DNA of 37,708 bases from the NCBI GenBank assembly GCA_910574915.1, contig CAJTCR010000008.1, positions 1 to 37,708 of the forward strand, in the 5' to 3' direction. This stretch comes from Eubacteriaceae bacterium. Lineage in GTDB: Bacteria > Bacillota > Clostridia > Lachnospirales > Lachnospiraceae. A model generated the notes under the pieces. The model worked only from the letters and a program-made list of their open reading frames with translations. It had not been told where the DNA came from and made no database searches. This document shows, piece after piece, positions 17,005 to 25,202 of the stretch. How positions within the stretch are numbered: the first letter of the stretch is position 1; the number at the start of each line of letters is the position of its first letter. A program made the position numbers and the translations under genes.

Positions 17005-18816
17005 ATGAGAGTATGTGACTTAGTTGCAGACTATATTTATAACAATGGGATTGAGGATGTTTTTGTAGTTTCTGGGGGAGGGCTTATGTTTCTTACAGAT
17101 GGGCTTGCATGTCAGGAAAAGCTGCACAAGATTTGTTCCCATCACGAACAGGCTGCGGCAATGGCAGCCGTTGCATATGCAAAGTATAACGGATTTGGAT
17201 GTGCGTATGTTACGACAGGCTGCGGTGGAACAAATGCAGTGACAGGAGTCTTACACGCATGGCAGGATAATGTCCCATGTATTTTTATATCTGGTCAGTG
17301 TAAGAAAAAAGAAACGATAGGTTATATGGAGCTGCCTCTTCGCCAGGTAGGAGTGCAGGAAGCGGACATTGTTTCGATTGTTAGTTCTATTACGAAATAT
17401 GCTGCAATCGTAAGTAAAACACAGGACATATTATATCATTTGGAAAAAGCAGTTTATCTGGCAAAAAGCGGTAGGCCAGGTCCTGTATGGCTGGATATTC
17501 CGATGGATGTTCAGTCAGCGGAAATAGACGGCATAAAATTGCGGCAATTTGATCCGGCAGAATTAAAGACTGTTAAGACAGAGCCGCATGTGAAAGAAAT
17601 AGATGGGCTGGTTTATGATTTTGGATATGCCAAACGTCCAGTTATTATTGCAGGGCATGGGGTCAGGCTTTCAGGTGCGGTTAAGGAACTTAATGAATTG
17701 GCACACAATCACTGGATACCAGTCGTATGTTCACGTCTTGGTATGGATGTAATGCCTACAGCAGATGATTTGAATATTGGCAGGATCGGAAATAAAGGAA
17801 CAAGGGCAGCAAATTTTGCAGTTCAGAATGCAGATCTTGTTCTTTCTGTTGGGAGTCGGTTAAGTGTAAGCAGTACTGGACAAGAATATGGGTATTTTGC
17901 AAGAGAAGCAAAAGTAGTAGCAGTAGATATTGACCAGTATGAACATTTAAAAAATACGGTTCATATAGATCAGGTTATAAATGCAGATGCAAAAAAACTG
18001 CTTTTAGGTCTTCTTCAGGCGATGCCAGATGTAAATTACCGTACATGGGCAGAGAAGTGCCTGGTATGGAAGAAAAAATATCCTGTCTGTTTACCAGAGT
18101 ATTATGAGCATGATGCCCGTGGAGTGAATATGTATCTGTTTGTAGAAGAACTTTCTGGTTACCTAAAGGAGGATTCTGTCGTAGTTACAGATGCAGGTTC
18201 AGCCGTGTATGTACCAGCACAGGGACTTTGGACGTATAATCAAAAACAGAGGTATATTACAAGCGGAGCACAAGCAGAAATGGGTTTTACATTACCTGCA
18301 TGTATCGGAGTATGTGCAGCGCGAAAAGGACAAGAAGTAATCGGGATTACAGGAGACGGAAGTTTGCAGATGAATATACAGGAATTGCAGACGCTTGTAT
18401 TCCACCAGTATCCGGTGAAGCTTTTTGTGTGGAATAACGATGGTTACCTGTCAATCCGGGCAACACAAAATAAATTTTTTAATGGACGGTTGCTGGGTAC
18501 GGACAGTACATCTGGCGTTTCTTTTCCAGATATTGATAAAATCGCTCAGGCATATGGCATTGCTTATGTTAGGATGGAGAATATACAGGATATTCGTAAG
18601 TATATGCCGCAGGTCATGGAAGCAAGTGGACCTGTATTGTGTGAGGTAAAAACAATAAGGGATCAGAAAGTAATACCGGCTGTAAGTTCAAAAAAGAACC
18701 AGGAAGGAATGCTAATGTCATCACCGATTGAAGATATGTATCCATTTCTGCCAAGGGATGAGTTTTATGGCAATATGATTGTGGAACCTGTGTCACAGGA
18801 AGAGGAGAACAGATGA
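17005..18816 (+). CDS. Thiamine-diphosphate enzyme of the acetolactate synthase/YerE type
   Basis: The 603-residue protein has the three-domain acetohydroxyacid synthase layout: an N-terminal pyrimidine-binding domain with the catalytic glutamate E48 (SHHEQAAAMA), a central domain (about 195-325), and a C-terminal TPP domain with GDG 450-452 and NN 477-478. AGGAGG lies upstream of the ATG. In yersiniose synthesis YerE, a relative, joins a two-carbon unit from pyruvate to C4 of CDP-3,6-dideoxy-4-keto-glucose, the RfbH product. With rfbH and rfbF in this cluster a similar branched-sugar step is attractive. A true acetolactate synthase is less likely because no small subunit or branched-chain amino acid genes are near. 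The stop overlaps the next start (ATGA). Confidence 0.8.
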   Translation: MRVCDLVADYIYNNGIEDVFVVSGGGLMFLTDGLACQEKLHKICSHHEQAAAMAAVAYAKYNGFGCAYVTTGCGGTNAVTGVLHAWQDNVPCIFISGQCKKKETIGYMELPLRQVGVQEADIVSIVSSITKYAAIVSKTQDILYHLEKAVYLAKSGRPGPVWLDIPMDVQSAEIDGIKLRQFDPAELKTVKTEPHVKEIDGLVYDFGYAKRPVIIAGHGVRLSGAVKELNELAHNHWIPVVCSRLGMDVMPTADDLNIGRIGNKGTRAANFAVQNADLVLSVGSRLSVSSTGQEYGYFAREAKVVAVDIDQYEHLKNTVHIDQVINADAKKLLLGLLQAMPDVNYRTWAEKCLVWKKKYPVCLPEYYEHDARGVNMYLFVEELSGYLKEDSVVVTDAGSAVYVPAQGLWTYNQKQRYITSGAQAEMGFTLPACIGVCAARKGQEVIGITGDGSLQMNIQELQTLVFHQYPVKLFVWNNDGYLSIRATQNKFFNGRLLGTDSTSGVSFPDIDKIAQAYGIAYVRMENIQDIRKYMPQVMEASGPVLCEVKTIRDQKVIPAVSSKKNQEGMLMSSPIEDMYPFLPRDEFYGNMIVEPVSQEEENR

Positions 18817-19677
18817 AGCAGTTGTCGAACAGGACAGATGGACAGAATATACGGCGGGTTATTGTAACAGGAGCAACCAGCATGGTAGGTATTGCGCTTA
18901 TAAAAGAATGTATAAAACATAATGTTGAAGTACTTGCTATTGTTAGGAAAGGCAGCACAAAAAGAAAAAAAATTCCAAAATCTGGAAGCGTTGAAATTAT
19001 TGAATATGATCTTAAAGATTTGGCTGGCTTCACTTCTGAAAGAAGCGGAAAGATTTACGATGTATGTTATCATTTCGCATGGTCACATTGATCCAGATAC
19101 ATATGTTGAGCCGCAGGTAGCCTATGGGATTTCAAAATATGCGGCAGGATTACTTAGCCAGAAATTATGCAGGCGGTACGGAATGATCCATATTTGGGGG
19201 CGCATTTTCAGCGTTTATGGAAGTAATGATAAGGAAGAGACGATGTTATCATATGCAATAGGCCAGTTTATAAAAGGAGAAACGGCAAAGTTTTCATCTG
19301 GCGTTCAAATGTGGGATTATCTTCATGAAGATGATGCAGGAAAAATTTTTTATCTACTTGGGGAACGTATTATGCAAGACCGTGTTTATTGTATTGCAAG
19401 TGGTAAGCCTAGGCAGTTAAAGAAGTTTATTCTGGAAATGCAGGAAGTCTATGGAGCAGGGGCTGAATGCGAGTTTGCAAAGGAGGACGGGCAGCAGGTA
19501 TTGCAGATTCAGGCAGATGCCAGCAGTTTGTTCCGTGATATTTCATATATGCCAGTAATATCTTTTAAAGAAGGGATAAAGAAAATGATAAATGATAAGC
19601 TAAAAGATGTAAGGGGGGGGGCTGAACTAAATATTATAAAATGCCGCCTATTGAAAAAAAGGCTGGTGGCAGCATGA
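18813..19677 (+). pseudogene. NAD-dependent epimerase/dehydratase (SDR), broken by internal deletion
   Basis: The first part (92 residues from 18813) has the Rossmann start VIVTGATSMVGIALI and runs to CYHFAWSH before a stop near 19091. The rest continues in the +1 frame from about 19080 (HIDPDTYVEPQVAYGISKYAAG). In intact relatives about 45 more residues, including the catalytic serine and the SxxEYG strand, sit between these pieces, so a deletion has removed them and shifted the frame. The YGISK active-site pair and a long C-terminal domain remain. The open part then crosses a 9-G tract and ends in TGA overlapping the next gene's ATG. Its original role was probably reduction or epimerisation of the CDP-sugar. 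Confidence 0.8.
19613..19621 (+). repeat. Poly-G tract (9 G) before the SDR gene
   Basis: Nine G lie near the end of the decayed SDR. With 9 G the upstream frame reaches TGA at 19675-19677, overlapping the next ATG. With 8 or 10 G it stops within a few codons of the tract, about 45-50 bases short of that start codon. Confidence 0.88.
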
Positions 19678-20792
19678 AGTACAGCATTATTGAAGAGGAT
19701 TTAAAAGAAGTTTACCAAAGAAATATCACATGGGAAAGGCTGAGAGGAAAAACTGTACTTGTTACAGGTGCATATGGAATGCTTGCATCGTATATTGTCT
19801 ATATGCTTCAATATTTGAACGAAAAAATGGCAATGAATATACAATTAATAGTTGTGGTCAGGTCAGAAGAAAAGCTAAGGCAAAGGTTTGGGGACTTGGT
19901 GTCCAACGATTATTTCCATACATATATAAGCAATTTAGATAAACCTTTGGATATCAGCGAAGCCATTCATTTTATTATACATGCTGCAAGCCTGGCAAGC
20001 CCAGGATATTATAAAACTTGTCCTATAGATGTATTAAAACCGAATACAATCGGGAACTATTACTTACTGGAACTTGCCGAAAAGAAAAAAGTGGAAGGAT
20101 ATCTTTTTTTCAGTACGGGTGATGTATATGGGGTAGTAGAAGGAAGAGAAACGATACATGAATGTGATTATGGAAGTATGGACACTCTGGATATACACAA
20201 CTGTTATAGTGAGAGTAAACGTATGGCGGAAACAATGTGCCGTGCGTGGCAGGAGCAGAAGAATATCCCTGTAAAGATTATACGTATTTGTCACACTTAT
20301 GCGCCTACAATGGATGTGGAGCATGATCCAAGGGTTTTTGCATCTTTCGTAAATGATATTTTAAAGAAAAGGGATATTATAATGAAAAGCAATGGAGTAT
20401 CGAAAAGGACGTTTTGTTATATAGCAGATGCGCTTGCGGCTTTTTTTCTGGTACTTTTTAACGGAAGATCAGGGGAAGCATATAATGTCTGCAATACAGG
20501 TGAATTTTATAGTATTGCTGAATTGGCAAACATGCTTGTGGAATTGTATCCTCAGCTTGATATTAAAGTAGTATGCCAGAAAAGAGCAGAAGGAGAAGCA
20601 TATGTGGAAAACAGTGTTGCAAACAGTATTCCACATGACAATGAAAAATTAAGAAGATTAGGATGGGAGCCAAAGTATGATATTAAAAAAGGGTTTGGAC
20701 GGGTAGTAGATGCAATCATGCAAATGGAAGGCATGGACAAAAAAGGAGAGGCTTATGCAGATGATAAGCATTTTGATACCAACTTACAATGA
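19674..20792 (+). CDS. NAD-dependent epimerase/dehydratase (extended SDR)
   Basis: The 372-residue extended SDR has the NAD-binding VLVTGAYGMLASYIVYML segment, a STGDVYG strand and the YSESK catalytic pair. The T-G-D in place of the usual T-D-E of 4,6-dehydratases leaves its class open: it could be a 4,6-dehydratase, epimerase or decarboxylase. It lacks the GHTGFKG motif of classical CDP-glucose 4,6-dehydratases, yet that activity is needed between RfbF and RfbH and is not otherwise present, so this protein is the best local candidate. The ATG at 19674 is preferred over an upstream start at 19641 because the family's N-terminus fits and it overlaps the previous stop (ATGA). Confidence 0.75.
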   Translation: MKYSIIEEDLKEVYQRNITWERLRGKTVLVTGAYGMLASYIVYMLQYLNEKMAMNIQLIVVVRSEEKLRQRFGDLVSNDYFHTYISNLDKPLDISEAIHFIIHAASLASPGYYKTCPIDVLKPNTIGNYYLLELAEKKKVEGYLFFSTGDVYGVVEGRETIHECDYGSMDTLDIHNCYSESKRMAETMCRAWQEQKNIPVKIIRICHTYAPTMDVEHDPRVFASFVNDILKKRDIIMKSNGVSKRTFCYIADALAAFFLVLFNGRSGEAYNVCNTGEFYSIAELANMLVELYPQLDIKVVCQKRAEGEAYVENSVANSIPHDNEKLRRLGWEPKYDIKKGFGRVVDAIMQMEGMDKKGEAYADDKHFDTNLQ

Positions 20793-21696
20793 AGTCGGTA
20801 ATGTGGTGGAATTAAGTGAAGCGGTCAAAAATGAGATGAAAAAACTTCCGGCATATGCATATGAGATTGTCTTTATTGATAATGACTCTATAGATGGGAC
20901 AAGGCAGCAGATCAGGAAATTGTGTTCAGAAGACAGGCGGGTTAAGGCGATTTTTAATGCTAAAAATTTCGGACAGAATAATTCACCGTATTATGGGCTG
21001 ACACAGACAACAGGGGATTGTGCAATTCTGATGTGCGCAGATTTTCAAGATCCGGTAGAAATGATTCCCGTACTGGTGCATGAATGGGAGCAAGGCTATA
21101 AAATCGTAAGTGCAATCAAAACAACAAGCAGGGAAAACAAATTGATGCGTTTACTTAGGACTTGCTATTATAAGCTGATTAAAAGGTTTTCACAAGTGGA
21201 ACAGATTGAGCATTTTACTGGATTTGGGCTGTATGACCAGGCATTTATACAAGTAATGCGGGATTTAAAAGATCCAACTCCTTTTTTGCGTGGTATTGTA
21301 GCAGAACTTGGTTTTAAAAGAAAAGAAGTTCCATATGAGCAACAGAGGCGTCGTTTTGGGAAAACCAAAAATAATCTATACACGCTGTATGATCTTGCAA
21401 TGCTTAGTTTTACGTCTTATACAAAGATTGGACTTCGGCTTGCTACGTTTCTTGGCTTTATAATATCACTTGTTAGTATTGTCGTAGCTGCTGTTTATTT
21501 TATCTTAAAGGTTAGGCATTGGAATACTTTTACGATGGGAACTGCACCGCTTTTGATAGGAATGTTTTTGTTGGGTGCTATACAGCTTATTTTTCTGGGG
21601 TTGATTGGGGAGTACATCCTTAGTATAAATATGCGTATTATGGACAGGCCGCTGGTGATTGAGGAGGAGAGGATAAATTTTAATGAAAAGAAGTGA
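20755..21696 (+). CDS. GT2 polyprenyl-phosphate glycosyltransferase (GtrB/ArnC-like)
   Basis: The 313-residue protein starts ISILIPTYNEVGNVVEL and has the FIDNDSIDGT and CADFQDP acidic motifs, then two hydrophobic helices near residues 230-255 and 265-292, as in GtrB, ArnC and related undecaprenyl-phosphate sugar transferases. AAAGGAGAGG stands just before the ATG at 20755, inside the end of the previous SDR gene (38-base overlap). It should charge undecaprenyl phosphate with the special sugar made by the preceding enzymes, for use by the membrane protein encoded next, whose start overlaps its end by 14 bases. No GtrA-type flippase is seen in the window. Confidence 0.85.
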   Translation: MQMISILIPTYNEVGNVVELSEAVKNEMKKLPAYAYEIVFIDNDSIDGTRQQIRKLCSEDRRVKAIFNAKNFGQNNSPYYGLTQTTGDCAILMCADFQDPVEMIPVLVHEWEQGYKIVSAIKTTSRENKLMRLLRTCYYKLIKRFSQVEQIEHFTGFGLYDQAFIQVMRDLKDPTPFLRGIVAELGFKRKEVPYEQQRRRFGKTKNNLYTLYDLAMLSFTSYTKIGLRLATFLGFIISLVSIVVAAVYFILKVRHWNTFTMGTAPLLIGMFLLGAIQLIFLGLIGEYILSINMRIMDRPLVIEEERINFNEKK

Positions 21697-23740
21697 TTTT
21701 TTTCAAAGTAAAAAAGCAGATCTTTTATTCTATTTGCTGCTTAGTTTTACTGCACTTTCCATTGGCTATATATCTTTGGGTGAAAAATGTAATTTTGATG
21801 TATATTACAGCTTTCAAGGGGATGGCACTTTGTTGTCTGCAATTATAAAGGGGATTCAGGAGAATGGAATCATTGGTATATGGTTTAATGAAAGAATTGG
21901 TTCTCCAGAAGTAGCAGCACTCATTGATTTTCCTGCTCAAGATATTCTGATGACGATTATAATATGGTTTATAGCTGCTTTTACAACAAGTACTTCTAAA
22001 ATTGCTTATGTATACATAATCCTCACATTTTTATTAGATGCGTTAAGCATGTCATTACTACTTCGAAAAATGAAAATAAGCTATGTAGTTTCGTTTGTTG
22101 TATCCATTCTTTTTTCTGCTGTGCCATTTCATTTTTTCAGGTATTTAGGACATGCTGTGTTGAGCAATTATATGTCTTTTGCAATCACTATGTTTTTAGC
22201 TTTTGAGATTTTGGGAATCTTTGATGAAACAAATAAGAAATGGAAAATTTGGGTATGTAGCTTTTTGCTGGGATTAGGATATGGTTACTATTATGCATTT
22301 GGATTAATTATTTTATCAATAGCATATTTCATTAAATTTGTTAATTTGGAAAATAAAAAAGAAATCATTCATAAGATCTGGATTTTTTTCTCAGTTTTTG
22401 TGGCGATATGCATAAGCTTGCTGCCTAAAATAGCATACAGTATCTTATATGGAAGTAATTTGTTGGCAGGAAAAAGAAGTTTTGTTGAACAGGAAATATA
22501 TGGTCTGAAAATTATTCAATTACTTTTACCACCAAGTTATTCCAGGTTTTCAAAATTTCGTGAACTAAATTATGAATATAGCTCACAGGCACCGCTTGTG
22601 AATGAGAATGCAACAGCAAGCTTAGGGATTGTAGCATCCGTTGGTTTTCTTATATTATGTATCACATTCCTTTATTCATTTTCTTATAGAAAACAACGTG
22701 AAAAGAAAGATTGGCTGATGATTGATTTTTTATCATTGTCAACACTTACATTAATTTTGATGGGAAGTATTGGCGGATTTGGAGAAATTTTTAATTATCT
22801 GGTAACTGCTCAAATACGTTGTTATAACAGAAGTTCAGTTTATATTGCAGGGATTTCATTTATATTTATAGCATTTCTTTTAGATAAACTACGTAACAAG
22901 ATGAAATGGGTATCATATTTGGTAAGCGGATTTATTCTTGTAGCAGGCGGCATAGATCAAGTTCATATATATGCAGACAACTGGCAGGAAAATACGATAT
23001 ATATGCAGAGTATATATAATGATTTTTTTTCAAAAGCAGAAGAAAGCCTTTCAAAAGGGGCAATGGTTTATCAGCTTCCATATTTGGATTTCCCAGAAGT
23101 CAGTTCAACATATGATTATAAACATTTTATTGGGTATTTGTTTACAGATACATTGAAATGGAGTTATGGAGGGGTGAAAGGAAGAAATGTGAAGGCAGGA
23201 GAGCTTAATATCGATCAGGGGATGAGTTACAGATTTTTGGCGGCAATTAAAGATGCCGGATTTGAAGCAGTTTATATTGATTTAGACGGTTATGAAGATG
23301 GTGGAAACCAGGCATTGCTTTTTTACAATCAGCTTGGCGTTAAGCCGTTGATTTCAGATGATGGTAAGTTGTATTTATTTGATATATCTGCAATAGAAAT
23401 TCCTATTGAAAAAACGATTGCTGGTTTTTCGTTTGTAAATTCCTGGGCAGACGAATATGATATGGACCTTGATACAGATGAAAAAGTAGAAATTGCAAAA
23501 GGAATTGGAAATATGGAACGGATCGCATATACAATGTTGTATTCAGGTATTTCAAATGCAGATATTATAAACGATTACTCAGATGCTGAATTTATTGATT
23601 TTCTTTATTTGTCTTTATTAGGAAGAAAGGAATCTGATGAAGAGAGAAATACATGGATAGAGATAATAAAAGATGGAAGCAGCAGAGAAGAAATTTTTTA
23701 TAGTTTTTTGAGTTCTAAAGAGTTTCAGAGTAAAATATGA
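21683..23740 (+). CDS. Polytopic GT-C-like membrane protein with C-terminal DUF4214-like domain
   Basis: The protein has 685 residues: roughly a dozen hydrophobic segments up to about residue 425, an outer soluble domain, and a last segment of about 55 residues (from about 630). That last segment matches the DUF4214 pattern: DYSDAEFIDFLYLSLLGRKE, then W-x8-9-GSSREEI and a SSKEFQ end. The acidic loop with IGSPEVAALIDFPAQD resembles membrane glycosyltransferases that use lipid-linked donors. DUF4214 is usually met in S-layer-like and exported proteins. The GT-C call is tentative; the membrane character and tail are clear. AGGAGAGG lies upstream and the gene overlaps the GT2 gene, suggesting the pair work together. 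Confidence 0.7.
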   Translation: MKRSDFFQSKKADLLFYLLLSFTALSIGYISLGEKCNFDVYYSFQGDGTLLSAIIKGIQENGIIGIWFNERIGSPEVAALIDFPAQDILMTIIIWFIAAFTTSTSKIAYVYIILTFLLDALSMSLLLRKMKISYVVSFVVSILFSAVPFHFFRYLGHAVLSNYMSFAITMFLAFEILGIFDETNKKWKIWVCSFLLGLGYGYYYAFGLIILSIAYFIKFVNLENKKEIIHKIWIFFSVFVAICISLLPKIAYSILYGSNLLAGKRSFVEQEIYGLKIIQLLLPPSYSRFSKFRELNYEYSSQAPLVNENATASLGIVASVGFLILCITFLYSFSYRKQREKKDWLMIDFLSLSTLTLILMGSIGGFGEIFNYLVTAQIRCYNRSSVYIAGISFIFIAFLLDKLRNKMKWVSYLVSGFILVAGGIDQVHIYADNWQENTIYMQSIYNDFFSKAEESLSKGAMVYQLPYLDFPEVSSTYDYKHFIGYLFTDTLKWSYGGVKGRNVKAGELNIDQGMSYRFLAAIKDAGFEAVYIDLDGYEDGGNQALLFYNQLGVKPLISDDGKLYLFDISAIEIPIEKTIAGFSFVNSWADEYDMDLDTDEKVEIAKGIGNMERIAYTMLYSGISNADIINDYSDAEFIDFLYLSLLGRKESDEERNTWIEIIKDGSSREEIFYSFLSSKEFQSKI

Positions 23741-23750
23741 GGGATGCGCA

Positions 23751-24309
23751 ATGAGTGAATGGAATTGTTTGGACAGATGGATTGCTCGGATACGGTACAA
23801 AGCGATGGAGCGGTATATTCCAAAGGGGGGGGGTAATTGCAGATATAGGATGCGGGCAGGAAGCAGCATTTCTTATGCATTGTTCACCATTTATTCAAAA
23901 AGGATATGGATTTGATTTTAGGATTCATAATAGGAAAATTAGAAATTTAAAACTTGTAAATAATAAGGATGTAGATGGATTGGATGTAGAAGAACAATGT
24001 TGCGATGCTGTATTTATGCTTGCCGTATTGGAACATCTGGATCATCCATATAATCTCTTAAAGGAGATACATAGAATTTTAAAAACAGGAGGGACCTTAT
24101 GTTTGACCACCCCGACTCCGATTGCAAAGCCTGTTTTAGAGTGTATGGCTAAGATGCGGATGATAAACAGAGAAGAAATTCTTGAGCATAAACATTACTA
24201 TACAAATCAAGAAATGCAAATATTAATGAAACAATGTGGTTTTTTATATTGTAAGTATCAACGATTTTGTTTTGGATTGAACAGCCTTGTAATAGTACAA
24301 AAGAAGTAG
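23751..24309 (+). CDS. Phase-variable SAM methyltransferase (out of frame here)
   Basis: From ATG 23751 (GAGGG upstream) the frame reads MSEWNCLDRWIARIRYKAME and reaches a 9-G tract at 23825-23833, where TAA stops it after about 28 residues. With 8 G (or 11) it continues as IPKGGVIADIGCGQEAAF and gives a complete 185-residue class I methyltransferase. It then has motif I VIADIGCGQ, a LAVLEHLDHP motif and an LKTGGTLCLTTPTP strand; 558 bases is then an exact multiple of three. I read this as OFF. It resembles small O-methyltransferases of polysaccharide clusters. Its position beside the GT-C-like protein suggests methylation of the side-branch sugar; the substrate is inference. Confidence 0.85.
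23825..23833 (+). repeat. Poly-G tract (9 G) inside second methyltransferase gene
   Basis: Nine consecutive G follow CCAAA early in the methyltransferase gene. The present length ends translation at the TAA immediately after the tract; one G fewer keeps the full frame open. Confidence 0.9.
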
Positions 24310-24353
24310 CTAATTGGGTCAATAAAATGGTGAAACTGAAGAAAGGGATCAAG

Positions 24354-25133
24354 ATGAAAGTTGTAATTTTGGCAGGTGGCTTTGGTACTAGAATTAGTGA
24401 AGAAAGTCATCTAAAACCAAAGCCGATGATTGAGATAGGCGGAAAACCTATTTTATGGCATATTATGAAGGAATATTCCTATTATGGATTTTATGATTTT
24501 ATCATTTGCTGCGGTTATAAACAGCATATCATCAAAGAATGGTTTTCGGATTATTATTTGTATAACAGTGATGTAACTTTTGACTTTAGTAATGATAATC
24601 GAATGACAATACACAACAATGTTGCAGAACCTTGGAGAGTGACATTAGTGGATACAGGATTGAATACAATGACTGGCGGACGTATAAAACGTGTACAAAA
24701 ATATATTGGAAATGAGCCATTTATGCTTACCTATGGGGATGGAGTATCTTCGGTTGACATTCATAGGTTACTAGAATTTCACCAGTTACATGGGAAAATA
24801 GCGACAATCACAGCCGTAAATATTGGTCAGCGATTTGGGATTTTGGATATCAAAGAGGATCAGTTTATCAATTCTTTTCGTGAGAAAAGCGACCAAGATG
24901 GAAGTATGATAAATGCTGGATATATGGTACTTCAGCCTGATATTTTTGAATTTATTAATGGTGATATGACTGTTTTTGAAAAGGAACCTTTGGAGCATGT
25001 TGCGCAGATGGGAAGTTTAAAAGCATATTGTCATAAAGGGTTTTGGAAATGTATGGATACGCAAAGGGATAGACAGCAACTGGAGACAATGTGGGAAAAT
25101 GGACAAGCACCTTGGAAAATGTGGAATGACTGA
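24354..25133 (+). CDS. rfbF: Glucose-1-phosphate cytidylyltransferase
   Basis: The 259-residue nucleotidyltransferase has the N-terminal signature VILAGGFGTRISEESHLKPK, then MIEIGGKPILWHIM and a YGDGVSSVDI metal-site segment. The end, MWENGQAPWKMWND, is characteristic of RfbF. It makes CDP-glucose from glucose 1-phosphate and CTP, the entry to CDP-3,6-dideoxyhexoses. The ATG at 24354 is chosen for the family N-terminus and an AGGG site; the frame extends 29 codons further upstream without family features. It feeds RfbH about 8.6 kb upstream in the same operon. Confidence 0.93.
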   Translation: MKVVILAGGFGTRISEESHLKPKPMIEIGGKPILWHIMKEYSYYGFYDFIICCGYKQHIIKEWFSDYYLYNSDVTFDFSNDNRMTIHNNVAEPWRVTLVDTGLNTMTGGRIKRVQKYIGNEPFMLTYGDGVSSVDIHRLLEFHQLHGKIATITAVNIGQRFGILDIKEDQFINSFREKSDQDGSMINAGYMVLQPDIFEFINGDMTVFEKEPLEHVAQMGSLKAYCHKGFWKCMDTQRDRQQLETMWENGQAPWKMWND

Positions 25134-25202
25134 TGAAAGTATAACGAAAAGTAAGACAACTATAAAGTATGATATTAACGTGACAGGGAGGCAAAGAAGA
25201 AA

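Noticed and set aside
15815..18816. Aminoethylphosphonate pathway (aminotransferase plus TPP decarboxylase)
   Set aside because: The TPP enzyme is of full acetolactate synthase length rather than the shorter phosphonopyruvate decarboxylase, and there is no PEP mutase.
18922..19677. Independent SDR gene in the second frame
   Set aside because: The first 50 or so residues are frame shadow of the upstream part, and the Rossmann start is missing. It is the distal half of one broken gene.
5971..23833. Poly-G frameshifts as mere sequencing errors
   Set aside because: An error of one base could explain the frame, but not the presence of four runs of nine or more G placed in genes of one operon. 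The exact current lengths remain uncertain.
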